The position numbers were made by a program, and so were the translations under genes. A model generated the notes under the pieces. That model did no database searches and had not been told where the DNA came from. It saw only the letters and a program-made list of their open reading frames with translations. Shown here piece after piece: positions 1-10,999 of a stretch of 64,000 nucleotides of DNA (positions are counted from its first letter, which is position 1; each line of letters begins with the position of its first letter). Origin of the DNA: Platanthera guangdongensis (taxonomy: Eukaryota > Streptophyta > Magnoliopsida > Asparagales > Orchidaceae); assembly GCA_039583875.1 (NCBI GenBank), contig CM077151.1:114780609-114844608 (forward strand), written 5' to 3'.

Positions 1-789
1 GTAGATTTGAAACAGTTTAAATGCTAAGAAAAAAATCTGAAACTTGATAACTAAGATTACTCTAATAAACTCAAGAGTAGTGTTGGTGTATGGCAAGCCT
101 ACCCTCACTCTCTTCGACATGGGGGCATCACACAATTTCATCTCAGAGGACTTCGTCGAGAAGCTGGAGGGTGTTATATTTTATGAGGGAGTTACCTGGA
201 GGGTGCATCTCCAAAATGGGATGGTGGTCCGATCTACTACAAGTTGCATCCTGAGGGTGACCATCGATGGGTTAACCCTTGAAGCCCCGACAATGACCCT
301 GAGATTGTCGGACTTCAATCTCGTTCTAGGTATGGCATGGCTCACCAAAAACCACGGTCAGATTAACTGCCTGGTGAGGAGGGTTGTACTCAGATGTGGC
401 AATGTATATGCGACATTTGTAGGTACTGCTCTGATTTCCTGTCTCTTTCTCTCTTCTATTCTGGATGTCAAGGCCCATCTACAGGGAGACGAGGTTTACC
501 AGGTGTTGTTCGCCATGGATGATGTCAAGGGTTAGCTTATATTCCAGTGGTTCGAAACTTTACTGATGTAATCCCAGCGAAGATGCCAGGGTTACAACCG
601 CATCAGTAGCAGGACTTCCAAATTCAGCTCGTGCTGGGGGCTAAGCCAGTATCAAGAGCACCCTACCGTATGGCCGCGAAGTAGCTGGTAGAGTTTTAGA
701 GCTAGTTATAGGAGCTGGTAGAAGAAGGATTTGTCAGGCGAACTGAGTGTAAGGCTGAGGGCCTGAGGTGTAAGCTCTGAGGAGCATAT
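1..789 (+). pseudogene. Ty3/gypsy element D: protease and RT start, unit 1 copy
   Basis: A retropepsin (RVP_2-like) domain is readable from about 74 to 535: YGKPTLTLFDMGASHNFIS holds the active-site motif, followed by flap and LxVxDFNLVLGMAWL-type motifs. After a 4-bp loss at about 534 relative to unit 2, the RT lead-in (VVRNFTDVIPAKMP) is out of frame and ends at about 750 beside the X LTR. The catalytic DSG/DTG reads DMG in both units, so the protease was probably inactive before the duplication. Polyprotein truncated. The lineage is probably Del/Tekay, judged from the gag of the second copy. Confidence 0.8.
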
Positions 790-1038
790 TGTTGGAGTTT
801 GTGCCTAGTCCAACAAAATAGTTGGATAGGTGGGAGGGAAAGTGGATGTACCCAATTGGGGAACCACTATAAACAACTGTACGGTTGGTTGTGTTGTTGT
901 TTTTCTTGTCTATTTTAGGTGCTAAGGACAAGCTCTACATCACCTAGTAAGATATCAACAAAAAGACTTAAAATATTTAAAGACATATTCACCCCCCCCA
1001 CTCTAGGTGATTAGCTAACCTTAAGTAAATAACTTTCA
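790..1038 (+). repeat. Short 5' LTR of Sirevirus-like element X, unit 1
   Basis: It starts TGTTGGAG and ends TTTCA directly before AGTGGTATTAGAGGG, a primer-site-like sequence. The core (GGAAAGTGGATGTACCCAA ... GGGGAACCACTATAAA, then a poly-C run and TAGGTGA) matches the 3' part of the 1.5-kb LTRs of element B, so it is Sirevirus-like. At about 249 bp it is far shorter than B's LTR, so an internally deleted LTR is likely. The left boundary is inferred from TG. Confidence 0.6.
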
Positions 1039-1056
1039 AGTGGTATTAGAGGGAGG
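1039..1056 (+). other. Primer binding site of X, mutated
   Basis: AGTGGTATTAGAGGG abuts the LTR end. It differs by one base from the TGGTATCAGAG iMet-type site still seen in unit 2 at 39847. Confidence 0.7.
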
Positions 1057-1144
1057 TTGCTCAAAAAGGACCTAACAGTCTGAGTATACCTCAATGGATA
1101 GCTAAAAGGGTTATACTTGTGGGTTCAAAAGAGAACCATAAGGA

Positions 1145-1540
1145 ATGGAGCTCCAAGACTGCAGAAAGGAGAAGTTTGGGACTAGGAAAGAAAGGGTAAG
1201 GCAAATCATGGAAGCCTCTGATCCTAGGGTAGTTGCAATATTTCAACAAGGACCTTTCATCCCCATGAAGGTATCAATCTTAGATGCAGAAGTTCAGACT
1301 CCAAAGAGTTTTGCAGAAATGACTGGAGATGAAATCATCTTTGAAAATATAGACAAGAGGGCAGTACACATCATGATAAGTACCATGGATGACTCAACCC
1401 TCATGAGAGTAGTTCACTGTTAGACAGCAAAAGGAATGTGGGACTCACTGACTGCCTATATGGAAGGGGCAGAGGAGGAAAGAGATGATAACTATGTCAG
1501 TCTATCAGACAGTGAATCAAAGCCTATATGGAAGGGGCAT
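1145..1540 (+). pseudogene. Sirevirus X gag N-terminus, unit 1
   Basis: From ATG 1145 the protein has RKERVRQIMEASDPRVV, EMTGDE, a DKRAVHIMISTMDDS stretch and, after an in-frame TAG at 1421, a MWDSLTAYMEGAEEERDD stretch. It is collinear with the gag of element B (8701) residue for residue in these motifs, which identifies it as Sirevirus gag. It is cut at about 1526 by a deletion that removes the rest of gag, all of pol and the start of the A LTR. The counterpart in unit 2 runs from 39951 and is longer. Confidence 0.75.
1454..1539 (+). repeat. 18-bp direct repeat marking a filled deletion junction
   Basis: An 18-bp sequence at 1454-1471 recurs exactly at 1522-1539, where X gag joins the A LTR. 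Unit 2 has only the first copy (about 40254-40271), and its flanks lie about 3.9 kb apart there. The second copy looks like filler copied from 68 bp upstream during end joining. Confidence 0.8.
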
Positions 1541-2742
1541 GGCAATCTGTCTTGGAGCTGGCAGACTGGGGATTTGTCCGCCGAGCTCGCGCTGGACTCT
1601 TGGTGGTTTGCTGGACTTGGTCACACTCTGTGAAAAGTCCAGGGCTTGCACAGTGTCCACAGAGTATGCTGTTGACCGGGTGGTATGCCTATTTGTCGTG
1701 GACTATTGTGGCTGGCTGAGTTGTTCTTGAGCTATGCGGACTGTCGCCATGTCTGCGTATGGCGTTGGGACTGATGCAGTATAGGCTGTGGCTATGTTCG
1801 TGTGATGTGCAGTGAGGCAGACTGGTCGGGTGCTTGCGGTCTATACGGGCTGTTGCCTTGTCCGCATAGTGTGTGCGGACTGCGGTGGAGTCCGCCTGGT
1901 GGTGGACACCTTGCCTAGATTCCTGGCTAGTTTTTTGAAGTACAGCTAAGTACTTGCGGACTTGGTGGACTGGGCTTTGCGAGCTGCGAGCTGGGGTGGT
2001 GACTCTATTCTTTAGGGTGGTGACCAGACTTCTCACCTCGCCTATAAATAGACCCCTCCCAGCACGTCTACAGTAACTGAAGGAATAGTAAGTTGAGACT
2101 TGGTTAAGTGCGGCATCCTCGGTTTTCTTATCCACGCGGTTTGATCAGAGTTAACTGGTTGTTGTTTGCAGGTTGCGCGGCTAGCACTATGGAGCCAGGA
2201 GTTTGGCTTTGAGTTCGGTCAGGATCAGTGAAGTTTGCGGTCACAATCGACAGTCTTAGTAGGTCGCTTCTGCAGCTTGTCAGTTTTCTCTGCTTCAGCT
2301 TTTCCAAGTTCAAAAACCTCTCTGCCGGATTCGAGCGATTAGGCAGTCTATTTTTTAGTTCGGCAGCATTCAGTGAATAACGGCGTGTCCGCGCGATCTC
2401 GCGGTCTCGGCGGACTCCGTGTCCTATTCGGCTTCTAGCAGCAGCAGTTCGGGCAATTTCGTTGACTTTGGCGGACTAGGAGATCTCGGCTGTCTCCAGT
2501 TCTGTCCACCCAGATTGATCTGTTTCTTTCTGTTTTTCCTTGTACTTGCGAAATCATGTCTCGCTACGTATACCTCGCCCTGTAAAGAAGTTAAAAAAAT
2601 ATATGATCTGCTTGTTCCTTCTACTTGCAATTGGTGTTTGAGCTTGCTTTCCTAGTTCCGTGTGTTCAAGGTGTGATCTTGGTAGCTCTGAGAATATTAA
2701 TTTTGCGTCAGACTATCTTGCTGATCATCTTGAGAAATTTCA
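1540..2742 (+). repeat. 5' LTR of copia A, truncated at its left end, unit 1
   Basis: It corresponds to 44220-45421 of the complete LTR in unit 2, so the first roughly 380 bp are lost in the filler deletion. It is rich in CGGACT-type motifs, has a TATA box at 2043-2050 and ends GAGAAATTTCA before the primer site. Confidence 0.85.
2043..2050 (+). promoter_or_regulatory. TATA box of A 5' LTR
   Basis: TATAAATA lies inside the LTR about 700 bp before its end. The same box occurs at 16762, 44723 and 50462 in the other three A LTRs, so it is conserved. Confidence 0.65.
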
Positions 2743-2757
2743 ACTTAGTATCAGAGG
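2743..2757 (+). other. Primer binding site of A, mutated
   Basis: ACTTAGTATCAGAGG follows the LTR end. Unit 2 has the better ACTTGGTATCAGAGG at 45422. Confidence 0.7.
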
Positions 2758-2832
2758 GAGGTTCAGTTTCTTGAGCGGTGATAAACTTGTGTTGTGCTCT
2801 GTGCTTCTGAAATCTTAACCAAGGTTATTGCA

Positions 2833-3650
2833 ATGGAAGTGATTTATGCAAGTGGTCTGGGTATTGAACTCTTAACGCCAACTAACTTCAAAAAGTAGAA
2901 GTCATGCATGAAGGGTTATCTTCTAGGCGAGGAGCTATGGGAGGTTGGCGGTGGTGACGATAGGCAGGAAGTTACAGCTGCATTTGGGACTGCTGAACAT
3001 GTGAGGGGCTGGAGTAAATCAGATGCAAAGGCGGAGTTTGTCCTCAAGAGGGCTGTTTCACCGGAGCTGTTTAATCACATCATTGGATATGAGTCAACTG
3101 TTGACATTTGGACAACAATTAATGAGTTGTTCAGCAGGAAGAATGTGGCCAGACTACAGTTCCTGGAGAATGAGTTGGCTATGACAACTCAGGGACACCT
3201 GACCATCTCTAAGTTTTTTCTGAAGATAAAGAGTCTGTGTGCTGAGTAATTAGTGCTTGATCCTGATGAGCCGATCTTGGAGGATAAGATGAAAAGGCAC
3301 ATAATCCGCGGCTTGCGGAAGGAGTATGTGGCCTTTGTTATCTCTGTTCAAGGCTGGGCTACTCAGCCATCTCTACTGGAACATGAGAACCTGCTTGCTT
3401 CGCAGGAAAGCTTCGCCAGACAGTTGCTGGTGTCACTGTCTCTGAGGAAGGTAGTGAAGTGCTCTTCACAGGCAAGAAGAAGAATAGATGGGAAGGGAAG
3501 AATAATAAGACCGCTGCTGATAATGAGCCTTCAACCTCTTATCAGCCAGAGAGGAGTGCTGCTCCTAAGAAGGATTGGAAGAGGAACTTGAAGTGCTACA
3601 GGTGTCATCAGCGGGGTCACTTCAAGCATGACTGCAAGGTCAAGCTATAG
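2833..3650 (+). pseudogene. Copia A gag, unit 1
   Basis: ATG 2833 opens MEVIYASGLGIELLTPTNF, then comes an in-frame TAG where both units carry a stop. The UBN2-like copia gag core follows (KRAVSPELFNHIIGYES, LQFLENELA, SKFFLKIKSLCAE), another stop at 3247, then MKRHIIRGLRKEY. A frameshift follows, and a complete zinc knuckle CYRCHQRGHFKHDC (CX2CX4HX4C) lies just before the stop at 3648. It would coat genomic RNA in the virus-like particle. Non-functional as written. The same first stop in unit 2 predates the duplication. Confidence 0.85.
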
Positions 3651-5077
3651 CCTAAGCATGCTGTAGGCAAGGAGGAATCTTGCTCTAGTACTGAGGAGGC
3701 TGGATGGGGCGGAGCTTTCATGACGGCAAGTTGTGTCTGTACCTTATCAGCCATCATCTTTGAAGATGACTGTATCGTGGACTCTGGGTGTGGTCATCAC
3801 CTCACCGGAGACAAATCGAAGTTCTCCTCGTTGTAGACTTACTCAGGTAACGAAGCTTTTATTACTGCCGATAATACAGTTTATGCAGTAGAGAAGGAGG
3901 GGGTTGTGTCCTTGGGTAGTGATAAGGCGCCACTCACGTTAAGGAACGTGTATCATGTACCGAGCATGAAGAAGAACCTCTTCTCTATGACCAATGCATT
4001 AGATGCAGGTTATCACGTTATGTTTGGGCCAATAGAAGTGTGCAACTTATCAGCGGTGAAGGCTGATGCTGCTTACATTGGGAGGAGAGTAAAGAACCTA
4101 TTTGTTCTTGCAACCAACTCCTATGTTGATCGGATGAGGACAAATGATGGCGCTGCTATCTGGTATGAGAGGCTGGGGCATGTAGGCATGGATAAGCTGA
4201 AAGCTATGGCAAACATGAGCCTTGTGAAAGGCTTGCCTAAGCTATCATCCTTTTGCGATGATCACGTTTGCACAGGATGTCAATACGGTAAGGCTCATCG
4301 CCTTTTGTTTGATAAGTCACAAACGAGGAGCAAGATACCATTGGAGTGTATCCATGGTTACTTGATGGGGCTAACTACCCCTGCTAGTCTTGGTGGCAGC
4401 AAATACATGCTTGTGTTGATTGATGATTATTCAAGATACACTTGGTTGTATTTCATGAAAGAGATGTCGACACCTTTCCAACTATTTGTGGAGTTCATGG
4501 AGCTGGTGGATGGCCGGCTTGGCCTGCAAATTAAGAAGTTCAGATCAAAAAACGGTTGTGAGTTTGTCTCTTCCGAATTCTCTAACTTCTGTAGGAAGTA
4601 CGGGATCCAGAGAGAGCTTACTTGTGCTCATATCCACAACAAAACAGAGTTGAAGAGCGGAAGATCCGTCATGTGATAGAAACCTGCAAGTGATGGCTTC
4701 ATGCAAAAGGCATTCTCAGGTCCTTTTGGGCAGAAGGAATGGCTTGCTCAACCAATGTCATCAATCGGATGCCTCTGAGTCCGATCAATATGAAGTCTCC
4801 TTTCGAGATGTTGCTGAAGTAGAAGCCAAGCATGCAACACCTTCTGGCGTTTGGATAAACTTGCTATGTGCATGTCCCGGATGATTTAAGGACAAAGCTT
4901 GATGCAAAGGTAAGGAAGCTTGTCTTTGTAGGATATGATGAGCGGAAGAAGGGATGGAAATGTATGGATCCTGCGACGAAGAAGTTTCTTGTACCAAGAG
5001 ACGTGGTCTTTGATGAACTGACGTCGTATGGAGGGGTCTCAGTTGAGCTATCAGAGAGCAAGGTTGATGAAGAATAG
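3651..5077 (+). pseudogene. Copia A protease and integrase, unit 1
   Basis: The protease motif IVDSGCGHHLTGD is intact at about 3775, followed by a stop. The integrase has WYERLGHVGMDKL, CTGCQYGKAH, the first catalytic Asp in LIDDYSRYTWLYF and a second core region where this copy reads RSKNGCEF. Unit 2 has RSDNSCEF, so the second catalytic Asp is lost here. The glutamate region follows in another frame near 4650, then a stop, then the conserved GYDERKKGWKCMDP-type segment ending at 5077. Confidence 0.8.
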
Positions 5078-6903
5078 AAGGTGGCTACTGAAGTCCTTCA
5101 AGAGGAGCTTGATGTATCAGCAACAGCTCCTGTTGCTTCAGGCTCTGGGGCAGAGGCTTCTGGCTCAAGAAGCAGGAGGAGCTTTGTTCAAAATTTGCCC
5201 GGAAATGGAGTTGATCCTGAAGAAGCAACGGAGGTGGTGAGGAAGGAGTAGACCCTTCGGAGATCAAAGAAGACTATCTATCCACCAGCTCGATACTGTG
5301 ATGGGAATGCAGTGAGCTTTGTATCCTGCTTCTTTGCAGGCCCTCTGGATGAGCGAGAGCCTTGAAACTTCAATGAGGCCACTGGAGTCAAGGAGTGGGA
5401 AGATTCCATGAAGGAGGAGATCTCTGCTCTCAAGAATAATGAAACTCGGGTCCTTGTGCCCAAGGTTGATGGCATTACTCCAGTGACTTGCAAGTGCGTG
5501 TACACGTTAAAGAAGAAGGCTGATGGGAGCATCGAAAGATACAAGACTCGCCTTGTTGCTTGAGGATTCTCACAACAGTATGGAGAGGTCTATGAGGAGA
5601 CATTTAGTCCGGTTTCAAAGATGACTTCAGTTCAGGTAGTGATCGCTTTGGCTGCTTGCCAAGGATGGAGGTTGTGGCAGCTTGACGTAAAGAATATCTT
5701 TCTTTACAGAGAGATTGATAAGGACATCTTCATGGATCAGCCGCTTGGTTTTGTTTCTAAAGTTCATCTAGACTATGTCTACAAGCTCAGGAAGGCTCTC
5801 TACGGGTTGAAGCAGGCCCCAAGAGCTTGGTATGGGAAGATAGCAGAATACCTACAAATCTGCAGATACGTTGCTTCCAACTCAGATTCAAGCTTGTTCA
5901 TCAATAAGAATGGGGAGCTTCAAGTCTTGGTCTTGCTGTATGTTGATGATATGATCATCACAGGGAATTCAGAGGAGGAGGTAGCTAGGCTAATGGTTGA
6001 GCTAGCTATTCACTTCGAGATGAAAGACTTGGGAGAGCTTCATCACTTTCTTGGTCTCGTACTGGAGAGGAAGTAGAGCGTGATACTCATTTGCTAGAAA
6101 GGTTATACGGATCACATTATTAATCGATTCAGCATGAAGGAAGGGAAGAGTTTCCCTAATACTCTGGATCATGGGCTAAAGCTTCGACGAGATAAAGGAA
6201 GGATTCTTCCTGATCCCTTGGTGTTCAGAGCTCTAGTGGGGAGCTTGATCTACCTAACGATTATAAGGCCAGACATTGCTTACGCTGTTGGCCGAGTAAG
6301 TCGGTTTATGGCAGAGCCAAGGAAGTCTCATCTGGTAGCGGCAAAGAACATCTTGAAGTATGTCAAGTATACTTCTGATATGGGGCTCCTTTATAGGAGG
6401 GGCACAGACTTTTCTTTGTAAGGATAAACGGATGCTGATTATGTTGGTGACTGGGATGATCGACGATCAAATTCGGGTTATGTTTTCATTTGTGGATCTG
6501 CTAGCATTTTGTGGTGTAGCAAGAAGCAGGACTCAGTGTCCGTCTCAACTACAGAAGTAGAGTACAAGGCTTCAGCTTTGGCTGCTTGAGAAGACATTTG
6601 GCTAAGGTGGCTAGTTGAGGACATCCATGAGGAAGTGCACAGTCCAACTTTGCTCCGAGGTGACAATGAAAGTGCTCTCAAATAGGTGAATAATCTAGCT
6701 TGTCATACAAGGACGAAGCATATAGAGATCGAGCACCACTTCATAAGGAAGAAGGTGTTGGAGGGATCTCTTATGATCGGGCATGTTAGGGGTGTAGACA
6801 ACCTTGCTGACATCTTCACGAAGCCATTGTCAAAGGGGCCATTTTAACGGCTACGAGGTTTGTTGGGCTTGATCACCACTTATCACTTCAAGGGGGAGTG
6901 TTG
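5078..6903 (+). pseudogene. Copia A reverse transcriptase and RNase H, unit 1
   Basis: The RT motifs run in copia order: YKTRLVA then a stop, QQYGEVYEETFSPV, QLDVKNIFLY, YGLKQAPRAWY, LLYVDDMIITG (catalytic YVDD) and DLGELHHFLGL. RNase H follows with [32 protein letters not shown] and HTRTKHIEIEHHFIR, ending HFKGEC at the LTR. There are at least eight stops, several absent from unit 2 (for example at about 6075 and 6096). Confidence 0.85.
6889..6898 (+). other. Polypurine tract of A
   Basis: AAGGGGGAG lies directly before the TG of the 3' LTR, the plus-strand primer position. It also encodes the last residues of RNase H. Confidence 0.75.
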
Positions 6904-7069
6904 AAAATCATGAAGTGAAAGTGGGTGATGGGGCAGACCGTGCGGTCTAAGTAGTCTGAGTCCATGGCCTGGGCGGACTGATGTTGCAGCCTGGGTGTAC
7001 TGGCCAGGTTGGTCTTGGTGGTTTGGCTATTCTAGTGGAGCGGCCTGTGCGGCCTGTATCTATCGGTCT
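6899..7069 (+). repeat. 3' LTR of copia A, left piece (split by B)
   Basis: It starts TGTTGAAAATC, as do both LTR copies in unit 2 (43836, 49575). It is interrupted at 7069 by element B and resumes at 16041. The last five bases GGTCT are the target site duplicated by B. Confidence 0.9.
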
Positions 7070-7407
7070 TGTTGGGTATTGTATCCACAACGTACCTGAT
7101 TTGAAGAAGCCCCTAAACAAGCTAAGGTAAATAGACAATGTATTTGATAAAATATTTCAAGTTGTGCTTGCAGTTATTCCACGCTAAGTGCACACCAATG
7201 TCAGGGTGCAGTAGGTCAATATACACGGGTCTGCACAACGTAATCCCTCGTTGAGCAGATCAGTGTGTTGGCCTACGTGTACTCTCTCTATTGGAGTGTA
7301 CTTACTTTCAAGTACAGGGCTGTGATTATGCAAGAGCTGACAAGGAGCAAGGATGTGTCAAAGAGCAGCTCTTGGGCGGAAAGACGAAAAATCATCTAAG
7401 TGTTAAT

Positions 7408-7620
7408 CGACGAGAATCACCAAGTGATTCTCGCCGATTCGGTGAGAATCACTAGAATCGTCGAGAATCACTGGCTGATTCTCGCCGTCTCTTTCCAGTT
7501 ACCTCAGAACGTGCAAACAAGTCTACATCGACGAGAATCACCTTTGATATTCGCCGAAACGACGAGAATCACCTTTGATTCTCGCCGAATCGACGAGAAT
7601 CACCTTCAATTCTTGCCGAT
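7408..7620 (+). repeat. Array of short palindromes in U3 of B 5' LTR
   Basis: Units of the form GACGAGAATCACC-N-GATTCTCGCCGA repeat about five or six times with a roughly 60-bp interruption. Each half is the reverse complement of the other, so each unit can form a hairpin. The array lies upstream of the TATA box. Palindromic repeats in U3 are a described trait of Sireviruses. Binding by a host factor is inference. Confidence 0.8.
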
Positions 7621-7740
7621 TTTGCCTTGGGTAATTTTCTGGAAACCGCTGGACCGGACTCTGCCACCGACTCTATTTTGATCCGGGCTTGGGGTTTTTT
7701 CTGGTGGGACCCACAACGGTCACTAAGGAGTATTCGAGTG

Positions 7741-7748
7741 TATAAATA
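7741..7748 (+). promoter_or_regulatory. TATA box of B 5' LTR
   Basis: TATAAATA is followed by ACACGCG, and the same box is at 15173-15180 in the 3' LTR. Transcription would start about 30 bp downstream. Confidence 0.75.
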
Positions 7749-8612
7749 CACGCGTATTTTTGAACAGAAAGACAAACAGAAAAAGACGAAGCCGAGCCGC
7801 CGACCTTGACCTAAATCGCGATGCCTGCTCCGCCGTCGTCGCCGCTCGTGCTAGTCGATCGCCGGCTTTGATCGTGGTTGCTTCCAGATCTCCTGGTGAC
7901 AGAAGCATAGCCAAGCATAGCGTCTCACGCGTCTAACCAGAGATCCTTTATCTCTTGATTCGTTGATCGGGAAAACCTTCCCCTTCCGAATCGATTGAGA
8001 TGATCGATCCTAGTGTGACCGTTGGTAGACCTTGATAGCTTTGCTACGAAGATTGAATCTCCAAAGTACAGCAGCCGTACACCGTTGTCACCGCCGATCC
8101 CGAGAACCAAGCCGCTGCCCTTCTTGCCGCCGCCGGTTTCGGGGAGATTCTCTCCAAGAGAGATCTAGGGTTGTGGACTCTTCGTTGACTTCAAGAACAC
8201 GTCATCGAACGAAGAGGGACACCTTAGTCTCCAAAAGTTGTTTGTATTTCTTATACATTCTAGTTTCATTTTTGTTGTAAAGGAACGTTGGTTCCTAGTT
8301 GTAAGGGTTGGGTGCAACCCGTGTTGTGGGAGTGTTGACTCCTACGTGTGGAAGGGTTCCTTCCGATAGTGCAAGGATTGGATTTCAATCCTGTTGGTGA
8401 AGTGTGCGAGTCGTCCCTTGTTGGGAGATAGGTCGAAGGGGGAAAGTGGATGTACCCAAATCGGGGAACCACTATAAATAGCTTGTGTACTTTCTTTGCT
8501 GTGCTGGTTTGTTTACTTGTGCAGGTACAATTTTAATTCCGCAAAAACGCTGCACATCACCTATTCCCCCCCCCCATAGGTGAAGGTAGTTGACACTAGG
8601 TGGACTTTCAAG

Positions 8613-8624
8613 TGGTATCAGAGC
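8613..8624 (+). other. Primer binding site of B
   Basis: TGGTATCAGAGC lies two bases after the LTR end and is complementary to the 3' end of plant initiator tRNA-Met. Confidence 0.92.
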
Positions 8625-8700
8625 CAGGTTACTCATCAAAAAGGTTCACACCTTGAGTAGAATCCTGCCGCTAGTGTCAAGAAGAAGGCAAACATCTACT

Positions 8701-10992
8701 ATGGAAGGGCTCAAGTACACAGGCAAGATCCCAGTGTGCACCAGGCTCAACTTTCCTATCTGGAAGGAAAGGATCAGGTTCTACATGGAAGCAGTTGATC
8801 CTCGGCTCTTCATGATCGTGGAGGAGGGACCTTATGTCCCCACTAAGGTCTCCACCATTGATCCTACCAAGAAAGTGCCAAAGAAAATTTCTGAAATGGA
8901 CAAGGACGAGATGGTGCTGGTGGGACTTGACAAGAAGGCGCAGAACATTTTGGTCAACACGGTCGATGACTCAATGATGCAAAACTTCTGCAACTGCAGG
9001 ACAGTAAAGGAGATCTGGCACTGCCTGTTTATCCTAATGGAGGGCACTGATGAAGTGAGGGATGATCGGAGATCCCTTCTGAACCAGAAATATGAGGCCT
9101 TCAGACAAGGGCCTAAGGAAGAGATCGGAGTCACCTTCGAGAACTTCCTCAAGATTGTCAATGCCCTCAAAGGATATGGAAGAGTGTTCACTGATGGTGA
9201 ACTTAATGATAAATTTCTTAGGTCCCTTACTAAGGAATGGGACACAAAGATCTGCGCCATCCGAGAGTTTGGCAGACTTGCTGAAACTGACTCGCAAATT
9301 ATGTTTGGGAAGCTGATATCCTATGAGCTTCAACTGAACACCAGGAAAGCAGAAGAAGAAGCTGAGAAGGATGCAGCCAAGGAAAAGACTGTGGCCCTAA
9401 AATCCATTCACTACAGAAAGGGCAAGGGTGCGGTTTCTTACCGTGCCAGGAAAAAGGATGAGGAGGAGGACTCCGAGCCATGCTCCTCCAGTTCAGAGCT
9501 ATCTGAGGAGGATTTCTCCCTCATCACCCGAGAATTCAAGAAGTTCCTCAAGATGAGGAATCAAAGAAAGAGAGACGGCTCCTCCTCCAGGCATCAGAAG
9601 AAAAGTTATTCTTCTGACAGGTACGCTTCTAAACCGAACAAACATCGCACCTCTGACATTATTTGTTTTGGATGCAATAAGGCAGGAAACGTCGTGGCCG
9701 ACTGCCACCAAGGCAAGAGAGAAAAGGGGAAGGGAGAGGAGCACAAGTCTTCTAGAGATAAGAAGAAAGAGAGGAGCTACATCGCCAAAAAGCCAAAGAC
9801 ACTGAGTGAATCTGATTCCTCAGACTCCAGTGATGATGAGGAAGCCTACTTCAGGCAGGTGGGTCGCTCCGACTCATAACGAGAATGCCCCACATTTACT
9901 GGGAAGGTAAAAGCTCACACCCCTCTCTCCAACTCTGACTCTGATCCTGAGTCTCAGGATGATGACCCTGAGGATAGCCTTTCGTCCCGTGAAGTGGAGC
10001 TCCTCGAGAAGTATGAACTTCTGCTCAACACTTTCGAGGAGTGTCGTAAGAGATTGAAGGCTGAGAAAAAGGAAGTGAAATTCCTTAAGGGTGAGAGTGT
10101 CTCCCTAAGGGAAGAGATCACCAGTTTGATCTCTCTCTGACAGGAGCACCTAGACCTGACTTCAAAGCATTCAGAGTCTCTTAAGCTCCTTGATCTTAAG
10201 CAGGAGGAAGTCGACAAGTTGGCAGAACAACTTGCGGCAGAAAGGAAGATCGTCAAGAGCTTCTCTATGCCAAAAACAGTTCTTCCAGTGGTTGATACCT
10301 TCTCTGCTCAGGCCAAAGGAGCTGGCTTGGGGCATATAGGGGTATCTGGTTCCTCATCCAGGAGAAACAGGAACCAGAGGAAGAATAAGGCCGCCAAGAA
10401 GGCCTCTGCTATTGAAAAGGGAAAGGCTCCGCTTAGTCCTGTTGCGTTCAGAAAGCCTAGCTTTCCTTGCAACAAACATGACTTTGAATCAACCTTTGGT
10501 CATCATTTCCGGCCCTCGGTTGCAAAGCCAAAGAGCCGATATGATGGTTGGACTTTTCCCCGGAACTTCGGTGAGAGTGCCTTCAAGGCACCTTATGAGG
10601 AAATCCATATGGGAAATTATGGTCAATTCTCTAACGGCCATAATGGAAAGCATGCACCAAGAGCCAAGCCTGTTATACTGAAGAAACAGAAGGTGAAGAA
10701 GTCATGTGACTGCAATCACTATGAGGCCTCCATCTCCAGATCCAAGGCCCCGACTGTACCCACCATTCCCAGGGTAAAGCAGGAGTCTAGGAAGAGGTAC
10801 AACAGATTTGACTGTTAGTGTTGTGGCAAAGTCGGTCACTTTGCCGTGGATTGTTGGTTTAATCCGAGGTATAACGAGACTCTCTATGTTAGCAATGCGA
10901 GGCCGACCACTCGTATGGTTAACCACCCGAGGGGGAGTATGCTAACCAAGAATCTAGGACCCAAGTTCGATTGGGTTCTTAAGGGAAATTAA
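8701..10992 (+). pseudogene. Sirevirus B gag
   Basis: ATG 8701 is chosen over an upstream in-frame start at 8590 because 8590 lies inside the LTR and the homologous X gag starts at the equivalent place. One frame runs to TAA 10990, with premature stops at 9877, 10138 and 10816. Domains: copia gag core (KIPVCTRLNFPIWKERIRF, VNTVDDSMMQN, RSLTKEWDTK), an acidic and basic stretch, a first knuckle CFGCNKAGNVVADC with Asn in place of His, a Glu/Lys-rich coiled-coil-like segment (about 9990-10260), and a second intact knuckle CCGKVGHFAVDC after the third stop. The long gag with coiled coil is typical of Sireviruses. Confidence 0.88.
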
Positions 10993-10999
10993 TTTTGTT

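Larger units (their letters stand above)
7070..8610 (+). repeat. 5' LTR of B
   Basis: TGTTGGGTATTGTATCC ... GGTGGACTTTCA. It contains a palindrome array (7408-7620), a TATA box at 7741, a GC-rich R/U5 and a C-rich run (about 8567-8577) near the end. Confidence 0.93.

Noticed and set aside
1689..2135. 148-codon minus-strand frame across the A 5' LTR
   Set aside because: It is not kept in the other three A LTR copies and overlaps the TATA box and transcript start; no domain seen.
7408..7620. Regularly repeated palindromes resembling a CRISPR array
   Set aside because: The repeats sit in a plant LTR, spacers are very short and not unique, the same array is in the other LTR, and no cas-like gene exists.
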